Positions 11,808-23,600 of a DNA stretch of 64,000 nt are shown here, piece after piece. Source of the DNA: Symsagittifera roscoffensis (lineage: Eukaryota; Xenacoelomorpha; Acoela; Convolutidae); contig NC_087064.1 in NCBI RefSeq assembly GCF_963678635.1, positions 15,617,802 to 15,681,801 of the forward strand. Direction: 5' to 3'. The notes under the pieces are model-generated. The model had not been told where the DNA came from and did no database searches. It saw only the letters and a list, made by a program, of their open reading frames with translations. Within the stretch, counting starts at the first letter, position 1; every line of letters starts with the position of its first letter. The position numbers were made by a program, and so were the translations under genes.

Positions 11808-11996
11808 GACACAAAGGCGAATCTTCGCTTCGCAAGCACTAGCGAGAAAACGACAAAAAGCAGTTCTATGAAGTGCATTAGGAAAAAGTAGAAGTAAGCC
11901 TCCAATTAGTAAAGATTCGGCTACGACTCGGTTACGATCTCCGACCTAGAAATTATGAGACTGACGCACTAGACACTCAGCCACGGACGCTTAATT
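11808..11996 (-). mobile_element. tRNA-derived SINE (family A), copy 2
   Basis: This shares the head (cacaaaggcgaatcttcgc), middle (aagcctccaattag) and A-box end (cactcagccac) with the copy at 9430, in the same orientation. The B box is eroded. The level of divergence suggests an old insertion. Confidence 0.68.
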
Positions 11997-13867
11997 AATT
12001 ACAAACACTAGCCACTAATAAAGCAGAGAACACATGCTATCAATTTTCCAATGCTACAGATCGTGATTATCATTAAAATTCTACCAATTAACTGAACTTT
12101 TAATGAGCACTGTTATTTGCGAGTTAGGTTAGAAAAAAAGAAGGTTCGTACTACGACACTACACTGCTTGCTAGTGTAAATTAAAAACTTTTAGAAGTTT
12201 CAAGTTCTCCCTGAATCTACAATGAACAACACTTGCAACTAGCATGATACTCGCTTACAGCACAAGTCAAATTTGTGATGTAGCAACTAAGCCGCCAAAC
12301 CTTGAGCTGATAACCGAAGTTTAAATAATTCAATTTTGACAAAACTACCTTGAAAATTATATCAAGGTCCTTTGATTTTTAAATTTAGCAACTGCGAAGA
12401 GGGCGCTTAAATCTGTTGATCAAAATGTTTTGGACAAAGCTGATTTTTCGGTGCAACTTTTCTGGGTCAAAATTGTCAAACTTTTCTGGGTCATCTGTAT
12501 TAAAAATGCATACACTGATGTCTTGTATATAAGAGCTTTTATAGTGATCGATCTCGAGACACAGAAAGCAGCCAAACTCGAATATCTTTCCCTTCGTTCC
12601 TCACCACCATGTTATTTTTGATCCGTCAATGACAACTCAAAAAATGCTACCTCTATGTCAGCAAGTCTTCTAACTCAAACAACAGTTGAAGAAAAACAGC
12701 AGTTGAATTATAAATTTTTAAATCATTTTCTTATTAGCAAAAAGATGAACTGTAAAGTAAAATAGATTAATGCATATTTCGCTAATCAAAGTACAAAACT
12801 AATAAATATCGAGATGAAAATTAGACATTTGTTTAGAAAGTATTGATAACAAACACATTATTATCTTTATCTTCCGTCATTTTCACGTTAGCAGTCCTTG
12901 ATAGACAGTTTAAGTTAGTTAGAGGCTGTTGTGAATATTTACACGGCCAAAGAAATTAGTGCATTTATGGCGAAAAAATGAATTTGGTAGAGATTTCGAA
13001 CAAAACTAGCAAATTTTGCTGGGCAGCGATTAGGCCATATTATTTGAACAAAAAAACGTGTTAGTTCAAGTTTTTTTTTGGATATTTTGAATGATACTTC
13101 AGTAGAGCGGATGAAAATATTAGAAAACAAAAGCAAAGTTGAGACATGTTTCTCGTATGAGTAATGAACCTATTGTTATATATAGCACCAAATTAACCAA
13201 CGAAGACTGTAATAGCTACTGCTTTGCTAGATTTTGAATTTCATTGATTTTGGTAGTTTTTTTTATCGAATGAGTGCATTTAATCTGGGAAACATGAAAA
13301 CTTCCGGTAGCTTTGAAATTCTCTGCCGTAAAAACCTTAAAATTGACGACAAAAGTACCCACTTAAGCCCATTTATATCAGCCCCTGCCAAGAATATTTC
13401 AGTTTAATGGCTACAGTTGAAATTTTTACGGACAAGAAGGACAAACAAAATCAAATGTTACCAATTTCCAAGACACTTTCAGATGAAAATCAGTTGTTGT
13501 TTATATATTTACCAGAAAACCTGGAAGGCTATGAAGGGGAGGAAGACAGACACAAAAAGTAGTAGTACCATTAATATAGGATCTTTCATGGTTTTCATGT
13601 TTCCAGAGCGGACTTTGCAATGCGAATGAAGCAACAAATAGCGCAGGTGTTAATGGTAGACAGACACCTAGTCAGACAGATATTAGGACGAAAGGAATAA
13701 GAAAAATAAGGCAAGAGATATAACGACTACACTTCGTTCAAGACACAACAATGGACGAAGGATAGAATAGAGTAACAGGAGATAGAGACACGTTTTCACT
13801 GACCACTTGAAACAGTAGCAAATTCTGACACATTATAAAAATTGCCTGCCTCTGAAACCTATTTAAC

Positions 13868-14100
13868 ATTTTTATCCTCAAGGGAAAAGGCCACAATATA
13901 CGAGCTGTTCAGCTCATCACGGACAACCACTGCTGTGCCCCTGCTTACAATCTACATGCATTTTTTTGGTTATTTTCTGGTCTGGGTAATGTAGCCCCAC
14001 CCTCAAGCAACGAGCACAAATCATGGTGGGCCTCGATCACCCGATCTTTAGATTGAGAGGCGGAGGCGTAACCACTTTACCACCACTCCCCAGCCATTTC
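13868..14100 (-). mobile_element. Dispersed repeat (family B), minus-strand copy
   Basis: This is the reverse complement of 22635-22905. Shared segments include the ends near GAGCTGTTCAGCTCATCACGG and CTCAAGCAACGAGCAC, and the GGCGGAGGCGTAACCACTT end. On the minus strand it starts with a tRNA-like GTGGTTACGCCTCCGCC segment, suggesting a tRNA-derived SINE. The match is clear over about 230 bp. Confidence 0.7.
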
Positions 14101-14782
14101 GTCATCCTTTTAGAAAATGCAAATCTATTTGGTAGATCGCAATTAGACACAAACAGTCATTTTTAACTCAAAAAGCACTAGACTAAAATCGACGCCACGA
14201 TTTTGCAAGCATTTATGCGGGCAAGTTCAATTCTTGAAATAAAATCAAGGTCTACGGTTTCATTTAAAATTAGCTGAAAATTTATCTCTCCTATTTTGAT
14301 TTGCTACTGCCTACGGAATCGCTGATAAAGGATTAACTGCTGGGAATTAAAATTTTTCATTGGATTTATTAAAGCTACTACAACATGAGAGATAGAAAAC
14401 AAGGATCGATAGCTACTTTGGATTATCGAGTCATGTTGACAGAACTAGCATTGTAGTGAGGCCAACTTCAAGATAAGGCTTCGTTGAACGATAGCTAAAT
14501 CTAGAAATTTACGCATCATCAAAAAATAGGACTAGGAGAAATATTTGATATTTAAAGTAGATTTCAACTTTTTCAGCCAATCTGATTTTTTATATATTTT
14601 TCCAAATGTGCATTAAAAATTATTTTGAGACTTAAGAAAGTCGTTATAAAAATTTGCATCCAAATTTGGTAAATGATGAAGTGATTGAAATCTACTTGTT
14701 TTTTTTTCAATATTTTTAGCATATTAACTAAAGGACAAAAATAGACTATATGCTTCGGCCTGAACTTTCATTTTGAATGACG

Positions 14783-17700
14783 TCATAATAGCGTGCACTG
14801 GCAGCCGCTTGAGCTTGACTTTGAACTGTTTTGTCCTGCTCCCCGTTTTCTGCGTCCTCTGCTTGTGTGTGAGGCTGCGACCATGAGTCTGACCACTTCC
14901 TTAAACACTTCTTCCACATTGGTGCTGTACTTGGCAGACGTCTCTAGAAAAGGCAGGCCCCAGTCCTTGGCCACTGTCTCCGCATAGTTTGTCGGCACTT
15001 CTCGCATCTGCTCCGCCAGGTCTAGCTTGTTGCCCACCAAGACAATTGGCACCTGCACGCAACACAACACAAACCCTCCTTATTCGAACAAACTATCACA
15101 AAATAAACCTGCTAAACTTCAAGTCGTAAAAATCAAGTCGTACACTCAATTCTTATTCCAAATACATAATTGTTCAGGTTACGCTATGCATTGCGTGGAA
15201 TTATTATCAGACTTGCGCTACTATTTGCAAATAACAGGATGAGCAATTAGGAAGAAAATACAATCATGCAGCTATGAATACTGACCTGATTAGTGCCCTT
15301 TGCACGTAGAATCTGCTGATGTAGGTTGAGCACTTCCCTGAATGTCTGATGGTTGATAATTGAGAACACTAGGATAAAGCCTTGTCCATTGCGGATGTAC
15401 AGGTCCCGCATGGAAGCGAACTGCTCCGTGCCAGCGGTGTCCAGAATCTCAAGAGTCACAGGATCCTCCCCCACATACATGTTCTTCCGGTAGAAGTCCT
15501 ATGTAAAGCACAAATGCATCAGATAGAGCTATTGAAGTGATACTGGCCTTTCTCTACTAGCACAGCTCACCGGAGAAAACATTCAAGATATCAAAAAATA
15601 ACAGATAACAAACTAAAAAAGCAAAACAAAATCTGAATCATTGTTGAGACAAAATTTTTAGCCCACAAATCGAAACCACAATCCAAAAAACAATACAAAA
15701 AAAAGAGCGCAAAGAACAAAAAAACATTTGAGATGACTAAGCTTTGCAACAAACTGTTAGAATTAACACTGCAAAAACAGTAAGCCCATAACTGGAGGTA
15801 TATTTTATCAGCGGACTTCCTCACATCGAAAACCGCTGATAATAATTTATGATGACAAACCAGCTGAGAGAAAATGAGACAAAAGACAAAAACGTTCAGT
15901 TGATAACTGTTGCGCCAAAAAACCTCAAAAGACTCACAACGGTAAGAAACATGTTTAGCTCATCTAACGAAAAAAAAAAACGGAAACTAAACCGAATCCG
16001 ATTTGACAACCTTGCTACCAACATTCAGATTATGTTAGACTTTTCTTTACCCGAAAAAGTGTATGTTCTAACTTCATAACGCTTACGAACCTCGAACATA
16101 ATAATGCATGCTTTATGCGTATGTGCAGATGGATGAATCGACAAATCAAAAAATATATATTCAAAAAAGTCGTTAACAAATCTTGCAAGTTAATTACCTC
16201 CACCATTGGGACTTTAATGTGTTCAGAATGTTAGAAGAAAGCTGGAACTTCCAAAAAACCAGTGCTACAAAAACCTGGCTTTTTTCGGTTCATTTGATTA
16301 ATTTTACACGAGAAGCAGAGCTTCGCATCACTTGCGATACAAGGAAAGAGTACCATTGCGAGCTACTAAATGGTCAGTGAGATGGAAATAACTAAGTAGA
16401 AAAAAAAACTTGAAATACCAAAAGTTCAATCACAGAAAAACAGACGAGAAAGACAACTATTACAATAAGAGAAGCTTTAAGTATTTTCCGAGTGTCCACT
16501 AAGCCAACAACACGTCAACACGTGGTTACACGCCAATCGATCCGAAAACAAAAATGCCAAAAGAAATGGTTGTCATTAAAAATTAATTATATTTTTGGTC
16601 ATACGAAAAAAACTCAATATCGAAAAACCGACAAAAAAACAACTACTAGCATTACGCTAGCTTATAGTATTTTTGGAGAGTCCACTAAGCCAACAACACG
16701 TGCTTAGACGCCAATGGATCCGAAAACAAAAATACCAAAATAAATTGTCATAACAAAATCCTCAATTTATTTAGAAATACGAAAAACTCAATCTCACAAA
16801 AAACGACACAAATTTTTTGACCGTCCACTAAGCCAAAAACACTTGGTTAGGTCAGAAATCAATTGATCCGAAAACAAAAAGAGGAAAAGAAATGGTTGTC
16901 ATAAAAACAAACGAGAAACACAACAACTAACTTTAAGTAAACTTTTAGTAATTTTTGAGCTTCTTTTCACGCCAACAACAAGTGGCTAGACGCCATTTAA
17001 TCCAAAAACAAAAATACCAAAAGAAGTGGTTGTCATAAAAAAATTCATATTTTTGGAAGTAGGAAAAATACAATCTCAGAAAAAACAGACGACAACACAA
17101 CAATTAGCATTGAGCAAAATTTTTAGCAATTTTGAGTGCCCACTAAGCCACAACACGTGCTTAGACGCCAATTGATCCGAAAACAAAAATATCAAAGGAA
17201 ATGGTTTTCACAAAAAATTTTTTTTGGATTTACGAAAAATCCTATCTCAGAAAAACAGACGAAACACAACCACTAGCATTAAGCAAGCTTTTAGTATACT
17301 CCAAGCTTTCACTAAGCTAACAACACGCGGTTAGAGGCCAATTAAACCGAAAACAAATGAAGAAAACTGTCGTCATAAAAAATTTTGCGATTAAAAAGTT
17401 TAAACTGTAAGCTTTTATAGTACCAGCCGATCTGTTTTTATTAAACACCACTTCTATCCTTTTACCAACCATGTATAGTAATTTTAAAAACTACAGGAGT
17501 TTATCAACGTCACTAGAGACTACAATGAAAACTGATTACAGCGCAAAAAAATTGCGAGGTGGCAACTATGACGCCAAAAAATAAGCAGACAAAGTAAAAT
17601 CCGACCAATCAATTTTTCCCGGAAAAAAATCAATTTCAGACACTAAAAAACATGATCCGGCCGGGACTGGAACCCCTGACATTAGTTTTCAAAGGCAACT

Positions 17701-19749
17701 GCATTACCTCCAGGCCAAGTGCGATATAATACAGTCTAATTTTTGATTTCATATGAACCAAAATCTATTTACCGATTTCAAAACACTTGCTAATCGCAAG
17801 CGTAAAAACGCATCAGCTGAATGCCACCAAATTGCAAATGATGCATAAGCAGCAAAAACAAAAGTTGCATCAAGAGAAGATACTAATATTTGCAACTTCT
17901 ACCAAAAAAAAATGGCTTTTAAGTATCACACTTACGGTCCGCATTTGTAAAAGTTGTCGATGAAATCAGTATTTTTTTTCGACTCATTAAGTAGACTTAT
18001 ACTTGAGTAAACTGGAACAATGGATTAAAGCTTTGATCCCATAAGAAAATATATATTAAATACAAATTTTTGCTTGAATTACCCAGTTTGAGTAAACTGG
18101 ATTTATGGGCAAAGCTTCTATTCCGCTAGAAAAAATTAGGTTAAAATGTAAAATTGTATCGCGCCACATGGACTTTTGTTATCGGCAATTGTAATATGAT
18201 CGCTTTCCATTTGTCTACTGAATTTGAATTTAAGACTGAAGTGAACTTGAAGAGTTAGACATCGAAAAAATAATATTTAGGGCGAACAAATTTTCAGATT
18301 TTTCCAAAAACGAAAAAAAAAAAACGTCCATTTAATTGTCTTCACTTCGTTTACCTTCTTTTCTTTGAAATTTTTCAATTTTCTTCCATTTCATTTAGTG
18401 CCAATTTGAAAAGTTTAAGCACAGAAGCGAAGCAAACAGCCGATAAAAAAGTCGAAAATCAAAAGATAATGTGTCTCAAACAAATAGTGAAAAGGTTATA
18501 TAAATTTTGTTCCAAAAATCAAAGGCTAACGAATTAAAAAGTACAATTGTTACAAAAATCAATTAGAGACAGCATAAGGAGGAATCGGGATACATTAACT
18601 CAACTCATTTCTTTCTTATAACCAACAGAGCAAACCGATAAGAAAAAATGTTGCTCAAAACATCGAGATCCAAAATTTCCCAAGCGTATTGAAACACTTT
18701 GCCAAAAATTTTGCACACAAACAATCTTCCTATTCTACAGGAGCAATTGATCATAACCCCATTCCACTAATTGCAATACACTAAAATAAAAAAAATGAAA
18801 AAAAAATGAAGAAATACAAAAAAGGAACCAAAAAATCCACACTCCTAAATCTTATGCGACACTAGTAGCCAATAAAAATTGCAAAAACAGAAAGGGAAAT
18901 ATATGAATTTTTTAAGAAAATAGTTTAATATATTAAAACAATACGCTGTGACTTGGCCAAAGGATACCATAAGATCAAGGCAACAAAAAATGCCGAAAAC
19001 TCAAAATAGAAACAATCCATGCAAACGAAAAAAATATTGACACAGAGGCAAACCTGCGATTCGGAATCACAAGCGAGAAAAAGGCAAAAAGCAACTCAAA
19101 GTGGAATTACAAAAAAAAGCCTCGAATTAGAAAAACTCTGAGTAATTATGGCTTTACTATGTTGCCAATTCAGATTCAGATGAAGCCAAAAATGCACTTC
19201 TCTAACTTAGAGCAAAACGAAAAAAATGTTTGAAAATTCAAGAAAGCAACTAAGTCGACAAAAGCAAAAAAAGCACTGAAAGCGAAAAAATGTCACTGTT
19301 GAACTGTAGCGCTAATACAATAGCCAAAGATCTATCATTTGGGAGTCCGAACTTGATCTCGTTCAATATTATATTTTAACGAGGTCAATAAAGATCGCAG
19401 GGGCGGATTTAGGGGAGGGCGGACGTTCCAACCAGGAGAGGGGGGGGGGGGTCGTATGTTCTAACTCTTGAAGTTAAAAACTTATGAAAATCCGCCCCCC
19501 TCGAGAAAATCCTAGATCCCCCCCCCCCCCCGAACAATCGTGTACTAAGTTTTCAACCGTATCAAAACAATTAACTGTCTCAGAGATTCGAAATAATTGT
19601 GTATAATTACTTTTTATCTAAATTCCAGCTAAATTTACCTCTATTGTTGGGTCGTATTTTTCTGTGAAAGTTCCCTGCACAAACTGGATCGTAAGTGCCG
19701 ATTTGCCGACTCCTCCACTGCCCATCACCACCACCTTGTACTCCCCCAT
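14783..19749 (-). CDS. RAP2: Rap2-type Ras-family small GTPase
   Basis: Three exons: 19749-19639, 15498-15286 and 15052-14783, all with GT-AG introns and phase 0, giving 197 residues. A membrane-anchored GTP switch. Visible motifs are the P-loop GSGGVGKSA (residues 10-18), switch [16 protein letters not shown] with the Rap-specific Thr at the position of Ras Gln61, NKLDL and ETSAK. The Phe in YDPTIEDFYRK is the Rap2 rather than Rap1 residue. The C-terminus has a basic stretch (RGRRKRG) and CQCTLL, a CAAX box with final Leu, which predicts geranylgeranylation. The 3' hypervariable region is longer than in usual Rap2. Intron 1 is 4.1 kb and repeat-filled; intron 2 is 233 bp. All key residues are intact. 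The paralogue assignment within Rap is fairly sure. Confidence 0.93.
16440..17380. repeat. Degenerate tandem repeat array in Rap2 intron 1
   Basis: About six units of irregular 145-185 bp length. Each has a TCCACTAAGCCAACAACACG-like start (near 16495, 16680, 16823, 16970, 17138 and 17308), then GCCAATTGATCCGAAAACAAA, then AAGAAATGGTTGTCATAAAAA, then TCTCAGAAAAACAGACGA. Internal deletions account for the length differences. Confidence 0.8.
17648..17722 (-). repeat. tRNA-like sequence (SINE head) in Rap2 intron 1
   Basis: The minus strand has a matching B box, GGTTCCAGTCC (17664-17674), and an A-box-like TGGCCTGGAGG about 45 bp upstream of it. Arms do not pair convincingly, so a SINE head or tRNA pseudogene is more likely than an active tRNA gene. 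Confidence 0.5.
19030..19135 (-). mobile_element. tRNA-derived SINE (family A), truncated copy
   Basis: The sequence cacagaggcaaacctgcg, then aagcctcgaattag, matches the tail half of the copies at 9430 and 11808. The tRNA-like half is missing. Confidence 0.55.
19398..19531. mobile_element. Possible short hAT-like MITE with G/C homopolymers
   Basis: It begins CAGGGGCGGATTTAGGGG, a start common to hAT-type non-autonomous elements, and ends in CCTAGATCCCCCC and a C run, so the ends are roughly complementary. Runs of G (about 19440) and C (about 19518) sit inside. The 8-bp flanks aaagatcg and aacaatcg agree at six of eight positions. It lies in Rap2 intron 1, about 100 bp from exon 1. Confidence 0.4.
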
Positions 19750-20687
19750 TCCACCCAGCCGACAAGAACGACAAAATAAATACCCTTTCTTTTCAAGCCT
19801 GTTTCTGTTCTCGGCGAGATTGTCAAGGAAAACGGCAAAAAATACACGCGTGAATCACAATTATTGACCGTCCTTTAAGGTTAATAGCTCTTTATCCGAA
19901 TAATGGCTTAACAGCAATAGATGTCATTCGTAGATCTAAAATGAGAACAAGATATTAGAGCCTTGAAATGGTCACAGAACCGTCATTTGAAGTCCCGGAA
20001 CCCAATTATATTTGAGTCCTTTTAATGGCCAACCTTGATGTCGCAGAAAGGGATACATGCCAAAACACTTGATGCAAAAAATAGGGAAAATCAGTGTACC
20101 ATTTATTCTCTTTTGCGGGTAACCAGATTTCGTATTAAGACAGATCTCCTCTAAAAATTAAAATACTTGGTTCTAATTTGTTATACCAACTGACTTAGTC
20201 ATGAGACTGCACCTCAAAAGCACAAAAAAATGCTAAAAAGAGGTTTAAAATGCACGAAAATACAAAGGTGACATAAGCAAAAGCTGGAAAACCAAAAAGA
20301 GACAAGAACACATGGATTCGCACCACTGACCTCCAGATCTGAAGATTACTGTCTTCGCAACTGCGCCATTATGCTCTTAAATAGCCTAATAGAATTAGAG
20401 AACGCATGTAGAATAGTAATAGAAAACGTAATAGAATAGATGTACAGACACCGAGCACTGTTATTGAGCACTGATTTATACGAGTTAGTTTCGAAAAGGT
20501 TTAACTGTTAATAAGTGCAATTTAGTTATTGACTTTATATATGTAATGCATAACTTTTTCATTAAAGCACATCCAAAAACTCAAACCACGAACATCAGTG
20601 ACCCAATTCTGTAGCCATTTAACTCATCAATAAAAACACTAAGTAAAATACATTCCAGCTTTAATACATGTACAAACATTGGTAAAT
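19750..20687. other. Intergenic region between divergent Rap2 and EGF/TM genes
   Basis: The two start codons face away from each other across 938 bp, so both promoters and 5' UTRs should lie here or in undetected upstream exons. No clear TATA or other core element can be singled out. A tRNA-like segment sits at 20310-20385 on the minus strand (B-box-like GGTGCGAATCC, A-box-like TGGCGCAGTTG), probably a SINE. Confidence 0.5.
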
Positions 20688-23600
20688 ATGACGATGAAAA
20701 CTGAAACTCTTCTACTGGTTCTACTTTTCCAGTCAGTGTATATGAAGTTGCCGAGTTTGGAGAGGGACAGTGAAAATTCACTGGCTGCAGACAAAACTCC
20801 GCTACCTCTGATTAATATTACGTGGATGTCAGGTAAAAACTAAGCAAACAATCCACACCCTAGATATTTGAAGCAAACTCAGAAAATGCAAAACAGAAAG
20901 TCTAAAACTGAAAACGGTACTCGTTTAGAAGCATGGATCCGAAAAAAACCTCGTTAGGCCCCATATAAATATCAGACAGAAAAGTTTTTTTTTTAATTTC
21001 GCCAGTGAATTGATATTTTTGATAACTCATTTTAAAGAAAACTTAAATGGCAAATCTAAAGAAGAAACGTTTACAAGTTTTCCATTTATTTTACCAGCTT
21101 GAAATACTTCAAGTATCTTTCAAGTGTTCTGGTGTGGCTACACTTTTAAATGAGTTTTTGAATAGGACTCAGCAAAAACGACGGCACCATACTTCTAAAT
21201 AGTACTCTGCAAACTATTAGGAAGTCGTATCCGTTTAGAACTCCGTAATTAAATTATTCCCCAGAATTAGTTTATCCTCCGCAATTAGAAAAAAATTCTC
21301 TTCTTCGATAGATATAGTTTTCAGAATCTCAAGCGGCCGATGTGTTCTGGCCTCCCGATTGGATGTTACGCAGTATCAAGTTCAATGACCACAAATCAGT
21401 TTCAGTCTCTGACCTGATCAAGACCATATATGGCTACCCGGAAAACTCCCAGGAGGATATCAAATGTTTCCGCAACTTCAACCCAGGCCAATGTGCTTAC
21501 CATTTCGCACAAGCAGTCGCTGCTAAATTCATGATTTACGAGCAAAAAAGCTTCATCTACTGGGATTACAACAAGTAGAAAACTAAGTACTTCTCCTCAT
21601 GATCAGATTTAATGTTTAATGGGTCAGGCTTCATCGGGAAGTTAGACTTTATTCGGAAGATCTGAATATGAAAAGACATTTTGATTTTGTTTTTTAGTAT
21701 TAATGTTCTGTAATTTCAAACAATCAATTTGACCTTTATACGTAATACTACGAAACACTAAAAAAAATAAATCATTATTGGTCGAAAGAATACGCTCGGC
21801 CAAAGTAATTGATGCGAATCATTTACAATTCCAAAAAAATGAAAACTTGTACCAAAAAACAATCCGAAGTACAAAAAAACGAATTCTATACTTAAGGGAC
21901 ATGTATGGACAACTTGAAGCAAGAGGATTGCACCAACTCGCCTCGACTATCCATCACTTCTGGAAGTGCAGCAGTGGAGAATTGAGGTCATGCCCCAACC
22001 CATGTGACGCTATGACACAGTGCAGTGAGATTGACAATACAAAAACTGGCATTTGCATTCAACAAGACATTACCAAGTCTCAAAGTAGGCCAGTATTTAA
22101 CATATATACAAGCTTTATGCTATCAGAGCAATTCAATATTTTCTAATTCACTAATTTTTGTATCTGCAGCTGGAATATAAAAATCTGCAGCTGGAATATA
22201 AAAAAATTAATATAAAAATCAACGGTGCTAACGCGACTAGCTCTTTTAGGTCGATCAGTTAAATTATTTTCAAATGTTCGCAAAATTCTACCAAAAACAA
22301 ATTCAAATTTCAGACCTGAAAATTCAATTCAACCAAATAATTTTCAGGCAGTGACCTTTCAACCTTCAACGCGGCTTGGGTTTACCAATCTCTACGATGC
22401 ACTTGCAAAGCTGGATTCAGATGGGACCAATTGACCAGTCAATGTGACAAAATTTCTCTCTGTGAGGAGATCACTCCTTGTCACCCTAAACGCACAATTG
22501 CGTGTCATGACACGGAGCCCAACCAATTCTGGTAACTTCGCTGCTAGTAATCATAAAAGCTAATATATTTAAACGGTACTAGTAAATGAATCAAGTTGAG
22601 CTGATGCATAAAAATCACAGATTTGATTTTGTTGGGATATATTTATTTGGTCGTAATTTAAGGGGAGCGGTGGTGAATAGGGGAGCGGTGGTGAAGTGGT
22701 TACGTCTCCGCCACTCAATCTAAAGTTCGGGGCCCACCATGGTCCGTGCTCGTTGCTTGAGGGTGAACCAACATTACCCAGCCCAGAAAAATAGCCAAAA
22801 AAATTGCATGTATTTCGTAAACAGGAGCACAAAAGCGGTGCGCCGTGATGAGCTGTACAGCTCTTGTGTTGGTCCTTTCCCCCGTGGATAAATGGTCTTA
22901 ATCTTAAAGAGTTTTGCAAATAGAAAATTATGTTGGAGAATTATAGAGAAGCCCCAGAGGTTATTCTAACTTTCGCCTGCGACCAGACAACGCTAAAAAA
23001 AATTCAAAAGTTAACTATTGCCATTAGTTCCTTGAATAAATAAAAATGTATTTCCATCATAACGGCCTTTTCAAGTGCCAATAAAGTTCGAAATATCAGA
23101 CACAATCTATCGGCTTAAATTTCACTCATAAAATTTTTCGACCAGCTGAATTTGTGTTCATAGGTGTGAGTGCAAAGAAGGCTTCTCGGGCATTTACTGT
23201 GACGACGAGAACAAGTGCTTAACTGAAAACCTCTGCAGACCAGGAGGAAAGTGTGTGAGGACTACATCTCGCACTATGGGGGACTATTATACCTGCGACT
23301 GCAGAGTGGGATTCGATGATGACCCCGAAAACGAGATACCAGACTGTTTAGTTGACGTCAACGCCCAAATTGAGGTGCGTACTCTAAGAAATGAAACCTC
23401 CCTTACATATACATAAAACACAATTTACCTTGAAAGCCTTAAATGATTTCAATAATGTCTCTTGAATCTTTTGGAGCTAAATCAAAACCAAAGCCCATTT
23501 GAAGTGAGAATAATAAAATGGTTCTGTGAACCGATGGATCTACTCTTTTCTCGAAAACAAAAAGCTTTCAAATTTTCGAGAAAACATGCCAAAAATGCGG

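Larger units (their letters stand above)
8626..14782. other. AT-rich non-coding stretch with dispersed SINE copies
   Basis: No exon with recognisable protein similarity is visible on either strand. The short open frames here lack domains and codon pattern. The stretch holds two copies of a tRNA-derived SINE (9430-9625 and 11808-11996) and one copy of another dispersed repeat (13868-14100). The rest appears unique, rich in poly-A and poly-T. Confidence 0.6.

Noticed and set aside
16440-17380. CRISPR-like array
   Set aside because: Units are long, irregular and degenerate with no conserved short repeat and unique spacer pattern, and the DNA is from an animal.
22225-22434. Open frame ending TNLYDALAKLDSDGTN as a coding exon in that frame
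   Set aside because: The EGF-coding frame of the same exon differs and keeps phase with both neighbours; this one is a shadow.
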